Assembly (NCBI RefSeq): GCF_001425165.1
Contig: NZ_LMDU01000001.1
Coordinates: 812,216-876,215, forward strand
Direction of reading: 5' to 3'
From: Pelomonas sp. Root405
Lineage (GTDB): Bacteria > Pseudomonadota > Gammaproteobacteria > Burkholderiales > Burkholderiaceae_C
DNA length: 64,000 bases
Positions 1 to 11,795 of this stretch are shown here, piece by piece (positions within the stretch are counted from its first letter, which is position 1; each line of letters begins with the position of its first letter). Made by a program: the position numbers and the translations under genes. The notes beneath the pieces were generated by a model. That model was given only the letters and a program-made list of their open reading frames with translations, had not been told where the DNA came from and did no database searches.

Positions 1-916
1 CTTCGATACCAAGCTTGGCCGAGGACGAGTCGAGGATACGGACGACGATCTTTTCGCCAAACAGCGTCGGCAGGGTGCTGACCCGGAAGTCGATGGATTT
101 GCTGCCGAACTTCAGCTTCATGCGCCCGTCCTGGGGCACCCGTCGTTCCGCGATGTCTAGGCGCGAGATCACCTTGATACGGGACGACAGCTTGTCCTTG
201 ATGGCGATCGGCGGCTGGGTGATTTCGCGCAGCTCACCGTCGACGCGAAAGCGCACCCGGTAGTGAAACTCGTAGGGCTCGAAGTGCAGGTCAGAGGCGC
301 GAAGATTGATCGCGTCGACCAGCATTTTCTGAAGGAAGCGAACGACGGGAGCGTCCTCGACGTCGGCCAGTTCAGACGATTCCTGCTGCGGGGTCGCATC
401 TTCCTCGGCGATGTCAAAGTCGAAGTCGCCACCCGCAATGGATTCCAGCGTCTCCGCTGCAGTGACGCCTGCGCTGACCAGCATCTTGGTCAGTTTGTCG
501 TGTTCGACGATGACCCATTCGGGTTGAAGTTGCGTTGCGAACTTGATCCGCTCGATAACTTCGAGTTCGGTCGGGTCCGCACCGCCGATGAAGAGTCGAC
601 TGCCGCGTCGCGACAGGGCGATAACCTGATACTGCTGCGTCAACTTCGCGTCGATGACGTTTTGCGGCATGCGCTGCGGGTCCATCGCCGACAAGTCGAG
701 TAGCGGCAACGCCAGCGCACTCGAAAGCGTATGGGCCAAGTCGAATGCCGAGACCTGTCCGCTGGCAATCACGGCATTGACGAAACTGACCTTTTTCTCG
801 CGCGCCTGTTTGACGAGGTCTTCGGCGGCTTTGCTTTGCAGCTTGCCGGCATGCACCAACATGCGCGCTACCCCTGACAGGGAAGACTGAAGCGGCTCAG
901 CGAGCGTGGTTTCCAC
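1..916 (-). CDS. pilB: Type IV pilus assembly ATPase PilB (N-terminal part, cut by window edge)
   Basis: This is the N-terminal ~305 residues of the cytoplasmic ATPase that powers type IV pilus extension. Read on the minus strand, it shows a GspE/PilB N-terminal domain, then the stretch APVVRFLQKMLVDAINLRAS followed by DLHFEPYEFHYRVRFRVDG, and the line RIKVISRLDIAERRVPQDGR that precedes the nucleotide-binding core. The Walker A and B motifs lie beyond base 1. No ATG exists at the family's usual start. The frame opens after a TGA at 965-967, and I chose the GTG at 914-916, which is followed by ETTLAEPLQSSLSGVARM. An upstream CTG (962-964) or the internal ATG are alternatives. Identity is secure, the start is not. 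Confidence 0.9.
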   Translation of the reverse strand, partial: METTLAEPLQSSLSGVARMLVHAGKLQSKAAEDLVKQAREKKVSFVNAVIASGQVSAFDLAHTLSSALALPLLDLSAMDPQRMPQNVIDAKLTQQYQVIALSRRGSRLFIGGADPTELEVIERIKFATQLQPEWVIVEHDKLTKMLVSAGVTAAETLESIAGGDFDFDIAEEDATPQQESSELADVEDAPVVRFLQKMLVDAINLRASDLHFEPYEFHYRVRFRVDGELREITQPPIAIKDKLSSRIKVISRLDIAERRVPQDGRMKLKFGSKSIDFRVSTLPTLFGEKIVVRILDSSSAKLGIE

Positions 917-1073
917 AGGCGGTTGCGTCGACGACGGAGGGGCAGAGTTCGTCGATTGTGCCAGTCATGCGTACGGGCGGAGTCAAACGAATTCCAGGGA
1001 TAACCGCAACTTTTCAACGTCGCGCGACTGAAATCCGTCGCATTTTCTTGCCCTCATCCCGAAGACTAAGACT

Positions 1074-1150
1074 TGGTCGGGGTGAGAGGATTCGAACCTC
1101 CGGCCTCTACGTCCCGAACGTAGCGCTCTACCAGGCTAAGCTACACCCCG
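1074..1150 (-). tRNA. tRNA-Pro (anticodon CGG)
   Basis: The minus strand folds as a complete 77-nt cloverleaf with acceptor stem CGGGGTG/CACCCCG, D-arm, a T-loop containing TTCGAAT, and an encoded CCA end. The anticodon stem-loop CTACG-TTCGGGA-CGTAG gives anticodon CGG, reading proline CCG codons. It sits between pilB and ispB on the same strand. Confidence 0.95.
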
Positions 1151-1172
1151 ATGGTCTTTTGCTAAGCGCTCA

Positions 1173-2168
1173 CTATGAGTGGCGCTCAACCGACTGAATT
1201 GCGAATTCTAGCAGAGATTTCGTCCACTTATTGGGAGGAAGCAATTGCAGGCATTCGGCTGCATGCCGGGCCTCGGCGCGAGCGGCTTCCCGAGTCGATT
1301 CGAGGGCGCCAGTGGTCCGCACGATAGTGACGATCTCCTGAAGCTTCTCTTGCTCCCCTTCCTCGATCGCATGCCGCAGCAGCGTGCGCTGTTCAGGCGT
1401 CGCGCGTTCCATGGCAATCAGCAATGGCAGGGTCGTCTTGCCTTCGCGCAGGTCATCGCCAATGTTCTTGCCGAGTTCATGAGCGTCGCCTTCGTAGTCA
1501 AGAACGTCGTCAATGAGTTGAAATGCGGTGCCTAGAGCGCGGCCGTAAGCGGCGCAGGCCTCCTCGACCTCCGGCGACGCGTCGGCGAGCACCGCGCCAA
1601 GACGCGCGCTTGCCTCAAAGAGCTTGGCTGTTTTGAAGCGGATCACGCGCAGATAACTTTCCACGGTGATGTCCGGGTCATGCATATTCATCAGCTGCAG
1701 AACCTCGCCCTCAGCGATGACGTTGGTGGCCTCCGCCAGCACCTCCAGCACGCGCATGCGGTCGACAGAAACCATCATCTGGAAAGCGCGCGAGTACAGG
1801 AAGTCGCCGACCAAGACGCTCGCCGCGTTGCCAAACAGCGCGTTCGCGGTCGGTTTGCCACGTCGCAACGACGACTCGTCGACGACATCGTCGTGCAGCA
1901 AGGTTGCCGTGTGAATGAATTCGACCACGGCAGCCAACTCGAAGCGAGCGGTCTGCTCGAAGCCCAGCGCGTTTGCGAACAGCAGCACGAGCTTGGGGCG
2001 CATGCGCTTGCCGCCCGCATGCACGATGTAGTGGGCGATCTGATCGATCAGCGCCACGTCTGAGCTCAGGCGCTGGGCAATGACTGCGTCCACCTGAGCC
2101 ATTTCAGCGGCGAGTAGAGCGAGGACCTCGGCAACTTGGGATGGGGGCGAGGCTGACTCGACGCGCAC
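1173..2168 (-). CDS. ispB: Octaprenyl/polyprenyl diphosphate synthase
   Basis: This trans-prenyltransferase of 331 residues extends farnesyl diphosphate with isopentenyl units to make the ubiquinone side chain. Both aspartate-rich Mg-binding motifs are visible: LLHDDVVDESSLRRG (first) and QLIDDVLDYEGD (second). GGKRMRPKLVLL near residue 55 matches the substrate-binding GKR motif. Length is normal for IspB. It is divergent from rplU, which is the usual arrangement in Burkholderiales. It could formally be a solanesyl or decaprenyl synthase, because chain length cannot be read from the sequence by eye. Confidence 0.93.
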   Translation of the reverse strand: MRVESASPPSQVAEVLALLAAEMAQVDAVIAQRLSSDVALIDQIAHYIVHAGGKRMRPKLVLLFANALGFEQTARFELAAVVEFIHTATLLHDDVVDESSLRRGKPTANALFGNAASVLVGDFLYSRAFQMMVSVDRMRVLEVLAEATNVIAEGEVLQLMNMHDPDITVESYLRVIRFKTAKLFEASARLGAVLADASPEVEEACAAYGRALGTAFQLIDDVLDYEGDAHELGKNIGDDLREGKTTLPLLIAMERATPEQRTLLRHAIEEGEQEKLQEIVTIVRTTGALESTREAARAEARHAAECLQLLPPNKWTKSLLEFAIQSVERHS

Positions 2169-2460
2169 TCTGGACTCTCAAGCTAGGGAGGCCGCCATTA
2201 TAGGAAGCGCGCGAAGTCCCGACGAAGAGGGGTCGGCCAACTGTTCATCTCCCTCAGCGGGGGGGCTGGGTGATTGCCATGTTTTGATCGCCGAGGGTAT
2301 ACTCGCGGGCTCTTTGCAACTCGCATGCCTTTAGATGCGTGGGACGCAGGGGAACAAAACCGACAAAAAGGCCCGGCGAGGGCGGCGGCGCAAACCTTAA
2401 AGGGGAGCGCGGAGCTGCTGGAGCCGGGTGAATGCGCCTCCAGGGTGCGAAAGGAAGAAC

Positions 2461-2772
2461 ATGTACGCGGTCATCAAAACCGGCGGCAAGCAGTACAAGG
2501 TTGCTGCTGGCGAAAAAATCAAGGTCGAGTTGCTCGACGCGGAAGTCGGCGCTGAGGTCACCATCGACCAAGTGCTGGCAGTTGGCAGCGGTGACGGCCT
2601 GACGGTCGGCGCTCCGCTGGTCGCTGGCGCCACGGTCAGTGCCAAGGTGGTCAGCCACGGCAAGCACGACAAGGTTCGCATTTTCAAGATGCGCCGTCGC
2701 AAGCACTACAAGAAGAGCCAAGGCCACCGCCAGAACTACACCCAGCTGGAAATCAGCGCGGTCAACGGCTGA
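2461..2772 (+). CDS. rplU: 50S ribosomal protein L21
   Basis: This protein of 103 residues binds 23S rRNA in the large subunit. It opens with [14 protein letters not shown], the family's canonical N-terminus, and ends with the basic stretch [17 protein letters not shown]. The reading frame continues upstream to 2428, but the ATG at 2461 is preceded by AAGGAAG and gives the conserved N-terminus, so I use it. It is the first gene of the rplU-rpmA-obgE unit. Confidence 0.97.
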   Translation: MYAVIKTGGKQYKVAAGEKIKVELLDAEVGAEVTIDQVLAVGSGDGLTVGAPLVAGATVSAKVVSHGKHDKVRIFKMRRRKHYKKSQGHRQNYTQLEISAVNG

Positions 2773-2807
2773 TCCAGCCGCTTTCGCTAATTTTGAGGAG
2801 CTAACTC

Positions 2808-3071
2808 ATGGCACAGAAAAAAGGCGGCGGTTCCACACGGAACGGCCGCGACTCCAAGCCCAAGATGCTGGGCGTCAAGGCTTTCGGCGGCGAACTGATC
2901 TCCGCCGGTTCGATCATCGTGCGTCAGCGCGGTACCAAGTTCCATCCCGGCGTGAACGTCGGCATCGGCAAGGACCACACGCTGTTCGCATTGGTCGATG
3001 GCCACGTTTCTTTCGCCATCAAGGGCGAGAAGAACCGCCAGACCGTCGTCATCACGCCGCTGGCGGCTTGA
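2808..3071 (+). CDS. rpmA: 50S ribosomal protein L27
   Basis: This protein of 87 residues lies near the peptidyl-transferase centre. It begins [16 protein letters not shown] and contains [21 protein letters not shown], the classic L27 signature. An AGGAG Shine-Dalgarno lies about 8 bases before the ATG. The gene follows rplU after 35 bp and is followed by a strong intrinsic terminator at 3113-3143. Confidence 0.97.
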   Translation: MAQKKGGGSTRNGRDSKPKMLGVKAFGGELISAGSIIVRQRGTKFHPGVNVGIGKDHTLFALVDGHVSFAIKGEKNRQTVVITPLAA

Positions 3072-3112
3072 TGATTGCGTGATCCGGACGGGTCAGCCGT
3101 TCGGACAGTCTC

Positions 3113-3143
3113 AAGCCCCGGCTCGCCGGGGCTTTTGCTTTTT
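3113..3143 (+). terminator. Rho-independent terminator after rpmA
   Basis: The hairpin AGCCCCGG-ctcg-CCGGGGCT is followed by TTTTGCTTTTT, a typical intrinsic terminator about 40 bp past the rpmA stop. It separates the ribosomal-protein pair from obgE, which probably has its own promoter or relies on read-through. Confidence 0.85.
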
Positions 3144-3230
3144 GGATCCGGTTCACCGGGTTTGTTTTTTGGAAAGCCCGCCCCGCGCAATCGCAGCGGC
3201 GCGCCGCAACCCAGCCAGTACGATGGCTGA

Positions 3231-5393
<2,163 letters not shown>

Positions 5394-5413
<20 letters not shown>

Positions 5414-5489
5414 GGGCGCCAAATTGCGGCGCAGCTCACATCGCTTGCGATGTGAGCGCAGACACAATTTAGTGCTGCGCTAGGCGCGC
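5394..5489. repeat. Direct repeat of the proB 3' end flanking a perfect hairpin
   Basis: The end of proB (5394-5419, ACAATTTGGTGCTCCGCTAG...) recurs at 5464-5489 as ACAATTTAGTGCTGCGCTAG... with a few changes. Between the copies lies a perfect 11-bp inverted repeat, GCTCACATCGC/GCGATGTGAGC (5434-5457), with only TT at its tip. No T-run follows it, so it is not a textbook terminator, although it could stop or stabilise transcripts converging from proB and rppH. Confidence 0.7.
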
Positions 5490-5496
5490 ACGCGGG

Positions 5497-6090
5497 TCAG
5501 TTTGGCGGCTCGCCATCTGGGGGTGCTGCCGCCGCCTCCAGCGGCATCGGCCCGCTGTTGCGTTCACCGCGGTGCGACGGACGCATGCCCGCGCGCAGAT
5601 ACCGGTTGTGATGGTTGATGCGCGGCAGATAGCGCGCCAGTTCGGTCAGCGCCATTTCATAGACGCCGCGTTTGAACTCGATGACGGCTTCCAGCGGCAC
5701 CCAATACTCGTTCCAACGCCAGGCGTCGAACTCGGGGTGATCGGTTGCGCGCAAATTCATGTCGCAGTCTCGGCCCACCATCTGCAGCAGGAACCAGATC
5801 TGCTTCTGGCCGCGGTAGTGGCCACGCGCATCGCGTCGTATGAAATGCTCGGGCACTTCATAGCGCAGCCAGTCACGCGTCCGCGCAATGATGCGCACAT
5901 GCTCTGGTGTGAGCCCCACTTCTTCGTGGAGCTCTCGGAACATCGCCTGCTCAGGCGTCTCGCCGTGTTTGATGCCCCCTTGCGGGAACTGCCACGAGTG
6001 CGTTCGGATGCGTTTGCCCCAAAACACCTCGTTGCGTTGGTTGAGCAGGATGATGCCGACGTTGGGGCGGAAGCCTTCACGGTCGAGCAT
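5497..6090 (-). CDS. rppH: RNA pyrophosphohydrolase (Nudix)
   Basis: This Nudix hydrolase of 197 residues removes pyrophosphate from 5'-triphosphorylated mRNAs and so starts their decay. The Nudix box [23 protein letters not shown] is intact. The N-terminus [17 protein letters not shown] is the family's. I place the start at 6088-6090 rather than four codons upstream. The C-terminal ~40 residues, rich in Pro and Ala, are a variable tail. It is divergent from proS. Confidence 0.93.
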   Translation of the reverse strand: MLDREGFRPNVGIILLNQRNEVFWGKRIRTHSWQFPQGGIKHGETPEQAMFRELHEEVGLTPEHVRIIARTRDWLRYEVPEHFIRRDARGHYRGQKQIWFLLQMVGRDCDMNLRATDHPEFDAWRWNEYWVPLEAVIEFKRGVYEMALTELARYLPRINHHNRYLRAGMRPSHRGERNSGPMPLEAAAAPPDGEPPN

Positions 6091-6232
6091 AATCAACCTC
6101 AAATCTCTAGTTGGTTCGATTATTGCATCGGGCCACGATCGTCACAGCGCCCTCGCTAACCCGCAGATTTCTCCCTGTTTTTGTCACGACTTCGGCCGGG
6201 TTTTCACCCGGCCTTCGCATTTGGTACCGCGC

Positions 6233-7978
6233 ATGAAAGCCTCCCAGTTCTTCGTCTCCACGCTCAAGGAAGCGCCCGCCGATGCCGAGGTCGTCAGCCA
6301 CAAGCTGATGATGCGCGCCGGCATGATCAAGCGCCTGGGCGCGGGCATTTACAACTACATGCCGATGGGACTTCGCGTCATCCGCAAGGTCGAGAAGATC
6401 ATCCGCGAGGAGATGGACGCCGCCGGCGCCGTCGAGTGCCTGATGCCTGTCATCCAGCCAGCCGAGCTGTGGCAGGAAACGGGTCGCTTCGACAAGATGG
6501 GGCCGGAGCTGTTGCGCGTGAAGGACCGCCACGGTCGCGACTTCATCGTGCAGCCGACGAGCGAAGAGGTCATCACCGACATCGCCCGGCAGGAACTGCG
6601 CAGCTACCGCCAGCTGCCCAAAAATTTCTATCACATCCAGACCAAGTTCCGCGACGAGCGCCGCCCCCGCTTCGGCCTGATGCGCGGCCGCGAGTTCACG
6701 ATGAAGGACGCTTACTCCTTCGACCGTGATGTCGACGCCGCCGGCCGCAGCTACGAAAACATGTACGCGGCCTACTGCAAGATCTTCGACCGCTTCGGCC
6801 TGCAGTACCGCGCCGTCGCGGCGGACACCGGCGCCATCGGCGGCGACCGTTCGCACGAGTTCCAGGTCATCGCCGATACGGGCGAGGACGCCATCGTCTA
6901 CTGCCCGACCAGCGACTACGCCGCCAACATGGAGCTGGCCGAGGCCGTCGCGCTGCTGCCCACCCGCGGCCAGGCGATGCAGACGCTGACCAAGACGCCG
7001 ACGCCCGGCAAGAGCACTTGCGAGGACGTCGCCGCCTTGCTCGGCCTGCCGCTGTCGCAGACGGTGAAGTCGCTGGTATTGGCCACGGATGAGCTGGACA
7101 AGGACGGCAACATCGCCAAGACCCAGGTGTGGCTGCTGCTGGTGCGTGGCGACCATGATCTCAACGAGGTGAAGGCCGGCAAGGTCGAGGGTCTCAAGAG
7201 CGGTTTCCGCTTCGCGACGGGCGGGGAGATCGACGCCCACTTCGGCTGCAAGCCTGGTTACCTCGGCCCCATCGGCCTGAAGCAGCCGCTCAAGATCGTC
7301 GCGGACCGCACGGTCGCCGTCATGAGCGACTTCGTCTGCGGCGCCAACGAAGCTGACTTCCACTTCACCGGCGCGAACTGGGGCCGCGATCTGCCCGAGC
7401 CTGACGTCGTTGCAGACCTGCGCAATGTCGTCGCCGGCGACCCCTCGCCCGACGGCAAGGGCGTACTCGCCATCCAGCGTGGCATCGAGGTCGGTCATGT
7501 CTTCTATCTCGGCACCAAGTACTCAGCCGCGATGAACGCCACCTTCCTTGACGAGAACGGCAAGCCCAAGCTGATGGAGATGGGCTGCTACGGCATCGGG
7601 GTCACGCGCATCCTCGGCGCGGCCATCGAACAGAACCACGACGCGCGCGGCATCATCTGGCCGGACGCCATTGCGCCTTTCACCGCCGTCATCTGCCCGA
7701 TCGGCATGGACCGCAGTGAAGAGGTCAAGGCCGCCGCCACGCAGCTCTACGACGAGCTGAAGACACTGGGCATCGACGTGCTGCTCGATGACCGTGGCGA
7801 ACGCCCTGGCGCGATGTTCGCGGACTGGGAGCTGATCGGCGTGCCGCATCGTGTCGTGCTGTCGGACCGTGGCCTCAAGGAAGGTCAGGTCGAGTACCAG
7901 GGCCGCCGTGACGAGGCTGCCACCAAGCTGGCCGTCGCTGATGTCGCGGGCCATCTGAAAGGCCTGCTCAAGCTTTGA
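6233..7978 (+). CDS. proS: Prolyl-tRNA synthetase
   Basis: This class II synthetase of 581 residues charges tRNA-Pro. It opens [20 protein letters not shown], and class II motif 2 is in [25 protein letters not shown]. The bacterial INS editing domain occupies roughly residues 225-390, and the anticodon-binding domain is C-terminal ([20 protein letters not shown]). The open frame extends upstream to 5888, but that part overlaps rppH and has no homology. The ATG at 6233 gives the canonical N-terminus. It overlaps the next gene at TTGA. Confidence 0.96.
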   Translation: MKASQFFVSTLKEAPADAEVVSHKLMMRAGMIKRLGAGIYNYMPMGLRVIRKVEKIIREEMDAAGAVECLMPVIQPAELWQETGRFDKMGPELLRVKDRHGRDFIVQPTSEEVITDIARQELRSYRQLPKNFYHIQTKFRDERRPRFGLMRGREFTMKDAYSFDRDVDAAGRSYENMYAAYCKIFDRFGLQYRAVAADTGAIGGDRSHEFQVIADTGEDAIVYCPTSDYAANMELAEAVALLPTRGQAMQTLTKTPTPGKSTCEDVAALLGLPLSQTVKSLVLATDELDKDGNIAKTQVWLLLVRGDHDLNEVKAGKVEGLKSGFRFATGGEIDAHFGCKPGYLGPIGLKQPLKIVADRTVAVMSDFVCGANEADFHFTGANWGRDLPEPDVVADLRNVVAGDPSPDGKGVLAIQRGIEVGHVFYLGTKYSAAMNATFLDENGKPKLMEMGCYGIGVTRILGAAIEQNHDARGIIWPDAIAPFTAVICPIGMDRSEEVKAAATQLYDELKTLGIDVLLDDRGERPGAMFADWELIGVPHRVVLSDRGLKEGQVEYQGRRDEAATKLAVADVAGHLKGLLKL

Positions 7979-8577
7979 AGCGCCGCCTTGCGGTTCTGGG
8001 CCTGCTCGCCGCACCGTTCGGCGCGCGCGCCGGTGCCCAGCGCGAGGAGCCGCTGGCGGATTCCATTCGCTCGGCCCTCAGCGCGTCCATTGCGCAGAAC
8101 GCGCCGCCGCGGCCCAGCTTCAACGAAGTCGATGCCCGCATGGCGTATCTGCGCTGGCTGGGCGCCATGAGCGAGCGGCTGAAGAAGCGCAAGACCGAGA
8201 CGCAGATCCGCATCGAGTTCCTTGAGACTGTCTGGTACGAAGCCAGGCGCGCCGGTCTGGAGCCCAGCCTGGTGCTCGGCCTCATCCAGGTCGAAAGCGG
8301 CTTTCGCAAATACGCCATCAGCACGGCCGGCGCACGCGGCTACATGCAGGTCATGCCGTTCTGGACGCGCGCCATCGGTGACGGTAACGCGTCGCGCCTT
8401 TTTCACATGCAGACCAATCTGCGCTTCGGCTGCGTGATCCTGCGCCATTACCTCGACATCGAGAAGGGCGACCTCTTCCTGGCGCTCGGCCGCTACAACG
8501 GCAGTCGCGGCCGGGCCGAGTACCCGAACGCCGTCTTCGGCGCGCGCCGGCAGTGGCTGCTTCCTGGCGAGAAGTGA
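7975..8577 (+). CDS. Lytic transglycosylase, SLT family
   Basis: This is a peptidoglycan-cleaving lytic transglycosylase of 200 residues, probably exported. It starts at a TTG that overlaps the proS stop (TTGA). An N-terminal hydrophobic segment ([19 protein letters not shown]) looks like a signal peptide. The catalytic core is [21 protein letters not shown] followed by YMQVMPFW, with the E in QVES as the expected acid/base. The companion motif [10 protein letters not shown] lies near the C-terminus. The proS-transglycosylase pair is frequent in Burkholderiales. Confidence 0.9.
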   Translation: MKRRLAVLGLLAAPFGARAGAQREEPLADSIRSALSASIAQNAPPRPSFNEVDARMAYLRWLGAMSERLKKRKTETQIRIEFLETVWYEARRAGLEPSLVLGLIQVESGFRKYAISTAGARGYMQVMPFWTRAIGDGNASRLFHMQTNLRFGCVILRHYLDIEKGDLFLALGRYNGSRGRAEYPNAVFGARRQWLLPGEK

Positions 8578-8659
8578 TCAGGGCTTTCCCGGCGTGGCTT
8601 GTGGCCGCGTGGGACGGCAGCGTTAGGCTTGGCGGCTTCGTCCACAAGACAACCGCCCG

Positions 8660-10795
8660 ATGCCCGCTGCCCACCGCTTTGCGCCCCTGATCGTTTCCTT
8701 CCTGCTGTCAACCGGCCTGGCCGGCGCCCAGCCCGCCGCCAATCCATTGCTGACCATCAGCCCGCTGCCGCTGCGCTATCCGCAGTTCGACAAGCTGCGC
8801 GACGAGCATTTCGCACCGGCGCTCGACCAGGGCATGGCCGAGCAACTGACCGAGATGCAGGCTATTGCCGACAACCCGGCGGCGCCCACCTTCGACAACA
8901 CCATCGTCGCCTGGGAGAAAAGCGGTCGCCTGCTGGCGCGCACGACCTCGATGCTGTCCAACCTGGTCGGCACGGACGCCAACCCGGCCCGGCAGCAGGT
9001 GCAGTCGGACTACGCACCCAGGCTCGCCGCGCAGCGCGATGCGGTGCTGCTCAACCCCAAGCTCTTTGCCCGTGTCGAAGCCCTCTACGCGGCGCGCGAC
9101 ACGGCTGCGCCGACGTCCGAAGGCAGGCGCCTCATTGAGCGCTATCGCCGCGACATGGTGCGCGCCGGCGTCCGCCTCGACGACGCGCAGAAGGCACGCA
9201 TGAAGGCCATCAATGCCGAGCTGGCCACGCTCGGGGCGCGCTTCAACCGGGCGACGCTGGCCGAAGTGAACGACTCGGCCGTGGTCGTCGAGACCGCTAA
9301 GGAACTGGTGGGGCTGACCCCGGCCCAGGTCGCCGCGGCGGCCGAGGCGGCGAAGAAGCGCGGCCTGGAAGGCAAGTACCTGCTGACGCTGCTGAACACG
9401 ACCATCCAGCCCTTCGAGACGCACCTGCAAAACCGCGCGCTCCGCGAGCGCCTGCACCGCGCGTCCGTCGCACGTGGCGCGCGTGGCAATGCCAACGACA
9501 CGACGGCCATCGTCGCCCGCGTGATGACGCTTCGCCAGGAGCGGGCGGCGTTGCTGGGCTATGCGACGCCGGCGGCTTTCGTGCTGGAGGAAGAGACCGC
9601 TAAATCGGTCGACACCGTCAACGCGCTGCTGCGCCAGCTTGCGCCTGCGGCGATGGCCTCGGCCCGCCAGGAGGCGGCCGAACTGCAGAAGGTGATCGAC
9701 GAGGAACAGGCCGGCAAGAAGCAGCCCAGCTTCGCGCTGCAGGCCTGGGACTGGAGCTATTTCGCCGACAAGCTGCGCGCCGCCCGGTACGGTTTCGACG
9801 AAAGCCAGCTCAAGCCCTATCTGGAAGTGACGAGCGTGCTGGAGCGCGGCGTGTTCTTTGCGGCCAACCAGCTCTACGGCATCAGCTTCAAGCGCCGCAC
9901 CGACCTCCCGGTCTACCGCGACGACATCAGCGTCTACGACGTCTTTGACAACAACGGCAAGCAGCTCGCCATCTTCATCGCCGACCTTTATGCACGGCCC
10001 AGCAAGCGCGGCGGCGCATGGGCGAATGCCTATGTGAGCCACAACGCGCTGGAAGGCACCCAGCCGGTCGTCGCCAACCACCTCAACATCCCCAAGCCGC
10101 CAGCGGGCGAGCCGACGCTGCTGACCTGGGACGAGGTCAACACGCTGTTCCACGAGTTCGGACATGCGCTGCACGCCATGTTCAACAAGGTCCCCTATCC
10201 GAGCCTCGGGCGCACGCCGCGCGACTTCGTCGAATACCCGTCGCAGGTCAACGAGGTCTGGGCCGACTGGCCCAGCGTGCTGGCCAACTATGCGCGCCAC
10301 CACAAGACCGGCGAGCCGATGCCACGCGAGCTGCTGGACAAGGTGGCGCGCGCCAAGCGCTTCAACCAGGGCTACACGACCGTGTCCTACCTCAGCTCGG
10401 CCCTCCTCGACCAGCGACTGCACCAGCTCGATGCTGGCCAGATGCCCGCCGCCGATGACGTCATGGCCTTCGAGGCCAAGGTACTGAAGGAGGAGGGCCT
10501 GGACTTCGGACCCGTGCCGCCGCGCTACCGCACGCCCTATTTCAGCCACATGATGGGCGGCTACTCGGCCGGCTACTACGCCTACATCTGGAGTGAAGTG
10601 CTGGACGCCGACACCGTGAAATGGCTGATGGCCAATGGCGGCCTCAAGCGCGCCAACGGTGACCAGTTGCGCGCCAAGCTGCTGTCGCGCGGCGGTAGCG
10701 AGGACGCGATGGCGATGTTCCGCAACCTCGTCGGCCGCGACCCCAAGATCGAGCCGCTGCTGGAGCGGCGCGGCCTGGTCGTGCAAAAGCCCTGA
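8660..10795 (+). CDS. M3 family peptidyl-dipeptidase (Dcp-like), exported
   Basis: This is a zinc metallopeptidase of the oligopeptidase A/Dcp family, 711 residues. The zinc motif HEFGHALH lies at about residue 498 (LFHEFGHALHAMFN), with the downstream glutamate region EYPSQVNEVWADWP. An N-terminal signal peptide (FAPLIVSFLLSTGLAGA) suggests a periplasmic enzyme, unlike cytoplasmic OpdA. It likely trims peptides from their C-termini in dipeptide steps. It is convergent with ubiX, with 6 bp between the stops. Confidence 0.9.
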   Translation: MPAAHRFAPLIVSFLLSTGLAGAQPAANPLLTISPLPLRYPQFDKLRDEHFAPALDQGMAEQLTEMQAIADNPAAPTFDNTIVAWEKSGRLLARTTSMLSNLVGTDANPARQQVQSDYAPRLAAQRDAVLLNPKLFARVEALYAARDTAAPTSEGRRLIERYRRDMVRAGVRLDDAQKARMKAINAELATLGARFNRATLAEVNDSAVVVETAKELVGLTPAQVAAAAEAAKKRGLEGKYLLTLLNTTIQPFETHLQNRALRERLHRASVARGARGNANDTTAIVARVMTLRQERAALLGYATPAAFVLEEETAKSVDTVNALLRQLAPAAMASARQEAAELQKVIDEEQAGKKQPSFALQAWDWSYFADKLRAARYGFDESQLKPYLEVTSVLERGVFFAANQLYGISFKRRTDLPVYRDDISVYDVFDNNGKQLAIFIADLYARPSKRGGAWANAYVSHNALEGTQPVVANHLNIPKPPAGEPTLLTWDEVNTLFHEFGHALHAMFNKVPYPSLGRTPRDFVEYPSQVNEVWADWPSVLANYARHHKTGEPMPRELLDKVARAKRFNQGYTTVSYLSSALLDQRLHQLDAGQMPAADDVMAFEAKVLKEEGLDFGPVPPRYRTPYFSHMMGGYSAGYYAYIWSEVLDADTVKWLMANGGLKRANGDQLRAKLLSRGGSEDAMAMFRNLVGRDPKIEPLLERRGLVVQKP

Positions 10796-10801
10796 GCGGG
10801 C

Positions 10802-11362
10802 CTACAGCCCAGTCCAGGTCTTGGGCTGGGCGGCCGCGATGCCGGCCAGCTCAAGCACGCGCTCGACGGTCTCGTTGACCAATTCGTCGATGCTCTTGGG
10901 GTGGTGATAGAAGGCCGGCAGCGGCGGGAAGCAGATGCCGCCCATCTCGGTCACCGCGACCATGTTGCGCAGGTGGGCGAGGTTCAGCGGCGTCTCGCGC
11001 ACCATCAGGATGAGGCGGCGGCGCTCCTTCAACGTCACGTCGGCAGCACGGGTCAGCAGGTTGTCGCCAAGGCCGTGCGCGATGGCCGCGAGGGACTTCA
11101 TCGAGCAGGGCGCGACCACCATCGCCGCCGTCGCGAAGCTGCCGCTGGCGATGCAGGCGCCGATGTCGCCGGGCGCATACGCATGGTCGGCTTCAGCCTC
11201 CAGCGTGGAGCGGTCCAGGCCGAGCTCGTGATGGGCGTTCAGGATGCCGGCGGGCGTGGCGATCAGGTGGGTCTCGACGCCCAGCTCGCGCGCGCGGCGC
11301 AGCAGGCGCAGCGCGTAGGCCGCGCCCGTCGCGCCTGTCAGCCCGACGACAAGACGCGTCAC
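10802..11362 (-). CDS. ubiX: Flavin prenyltransferase UbiX
   Basis: This enzyme of 186 residues makes prenylated FMN, the cofactor of the UbiD decarboxylase in ubiquinone synthesis. VVGLTGATGAAYALRLL is the FMN-binding N-terminus, and VAPCSMKSLAAIAHGLGDNL and RETPLNLAHLRNM are hallmark UbiX segments. Its start overlaps the grxD stop by 4 bp, so the pair is co-transcribed. Confidence 0.95.
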   Translation of the reverse strand: MTRLVVGLTGATGAAYALRLLRRARELGVETHLIATPAGILNAHHELGLDRSTLEAEADHAYAPGDIGACIASGSFATAAMVVAPCSMKSLAAIAHGLGDNLLTRAADVTLKERRRLILMVRETPLNLAHLRNMVAVTEMGGICFPPLPAFYHHPKSIDELVNETVERVLELAGIAAAQPKTWTGL

Positions 11363-11673
11363 GCCGTGGCCAAGGCCTGTTGCAGCTCACCCGACTCGTA
11401 CATCTCCATCATGATGTCGGAGCCGCCGACGAATTCGCCGCCGATGTAGAGCTGGGGAATGGTGGGCCAGTTGGCGTAGTCCTTGATGCCCTGGCGAACT
11501 TCCTCGTCTTCCAGCACGTTGAAGGTCTTCAGGTCGGTGACGCCGGAAGCCTTCAGGATCTGGATGGCACGACCGGAGAAGCCGCACATCGGGAACTGGG
11601 TCGTGCCCTTCATGAAGAGCACGACACGGTTGGACTTGACCAAGTCGTCAATGCGTTGCTGAACGTCGCTCAT
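11359..11673 (-). CDS. grxD: Monothiol glutaredoxin, CGFS type
   Basis: This Grx4-type glutaredoxin of 104 residues carries Fe-S clusters and delivers them to target proteins. The active-site motif CGFS (FPMCGFSGRAIQIL) and the glutathione-binding WPTIPQLYIGGEFVGGSDI segment are clear. The frame extends upstream, but MSDVQQRIDDLV is the family's N-terminus. It overlaps ubiX by 4 bp. Confidence 0.95.
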   Translation of the reverse strand: MSDVQQRIDDLVKSNRVVLFMKGTTQFPMCGFSGRAIQILKASGVTDLKTFNVLEDEEVRQGIKDYANWPTIPQLYIGGEFVGGSDIMMEMYESGELQQALATA

Positions 11674-11759
11674 TGCAGTTCTCATCAAAGGCAAAACCGC
11701 AATTATCCGGGACTGAGCCCTGACAGGGGCAGTCCGGTGGACTGGCCCTGCCTGGCGAA

Positions 11760-11784
11760 GGGGTGGGGTCACTGACCCCACCCC
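11760..11784. terminator. Hairpin between grxD and an outer-membrane protein gene
   Basis: GGGGTGGGGTCA/TGACCCCACCCC is a 12-bp perfect inverted repeat with almost no loop, just past the 3' end of the gene at 11796-12371. It lacks a T-run, so termination is possible but unproven. Confidence 0.45.
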
Positions 11785-11795
11785 CAGGCCGGCCC

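Noticed and set aside
8708..10786. A 692-codon open frame antisense to the M3 peptidase
   Set aside because: Same antisense artefact; the plus strand has an intact HEFGH peptidase.
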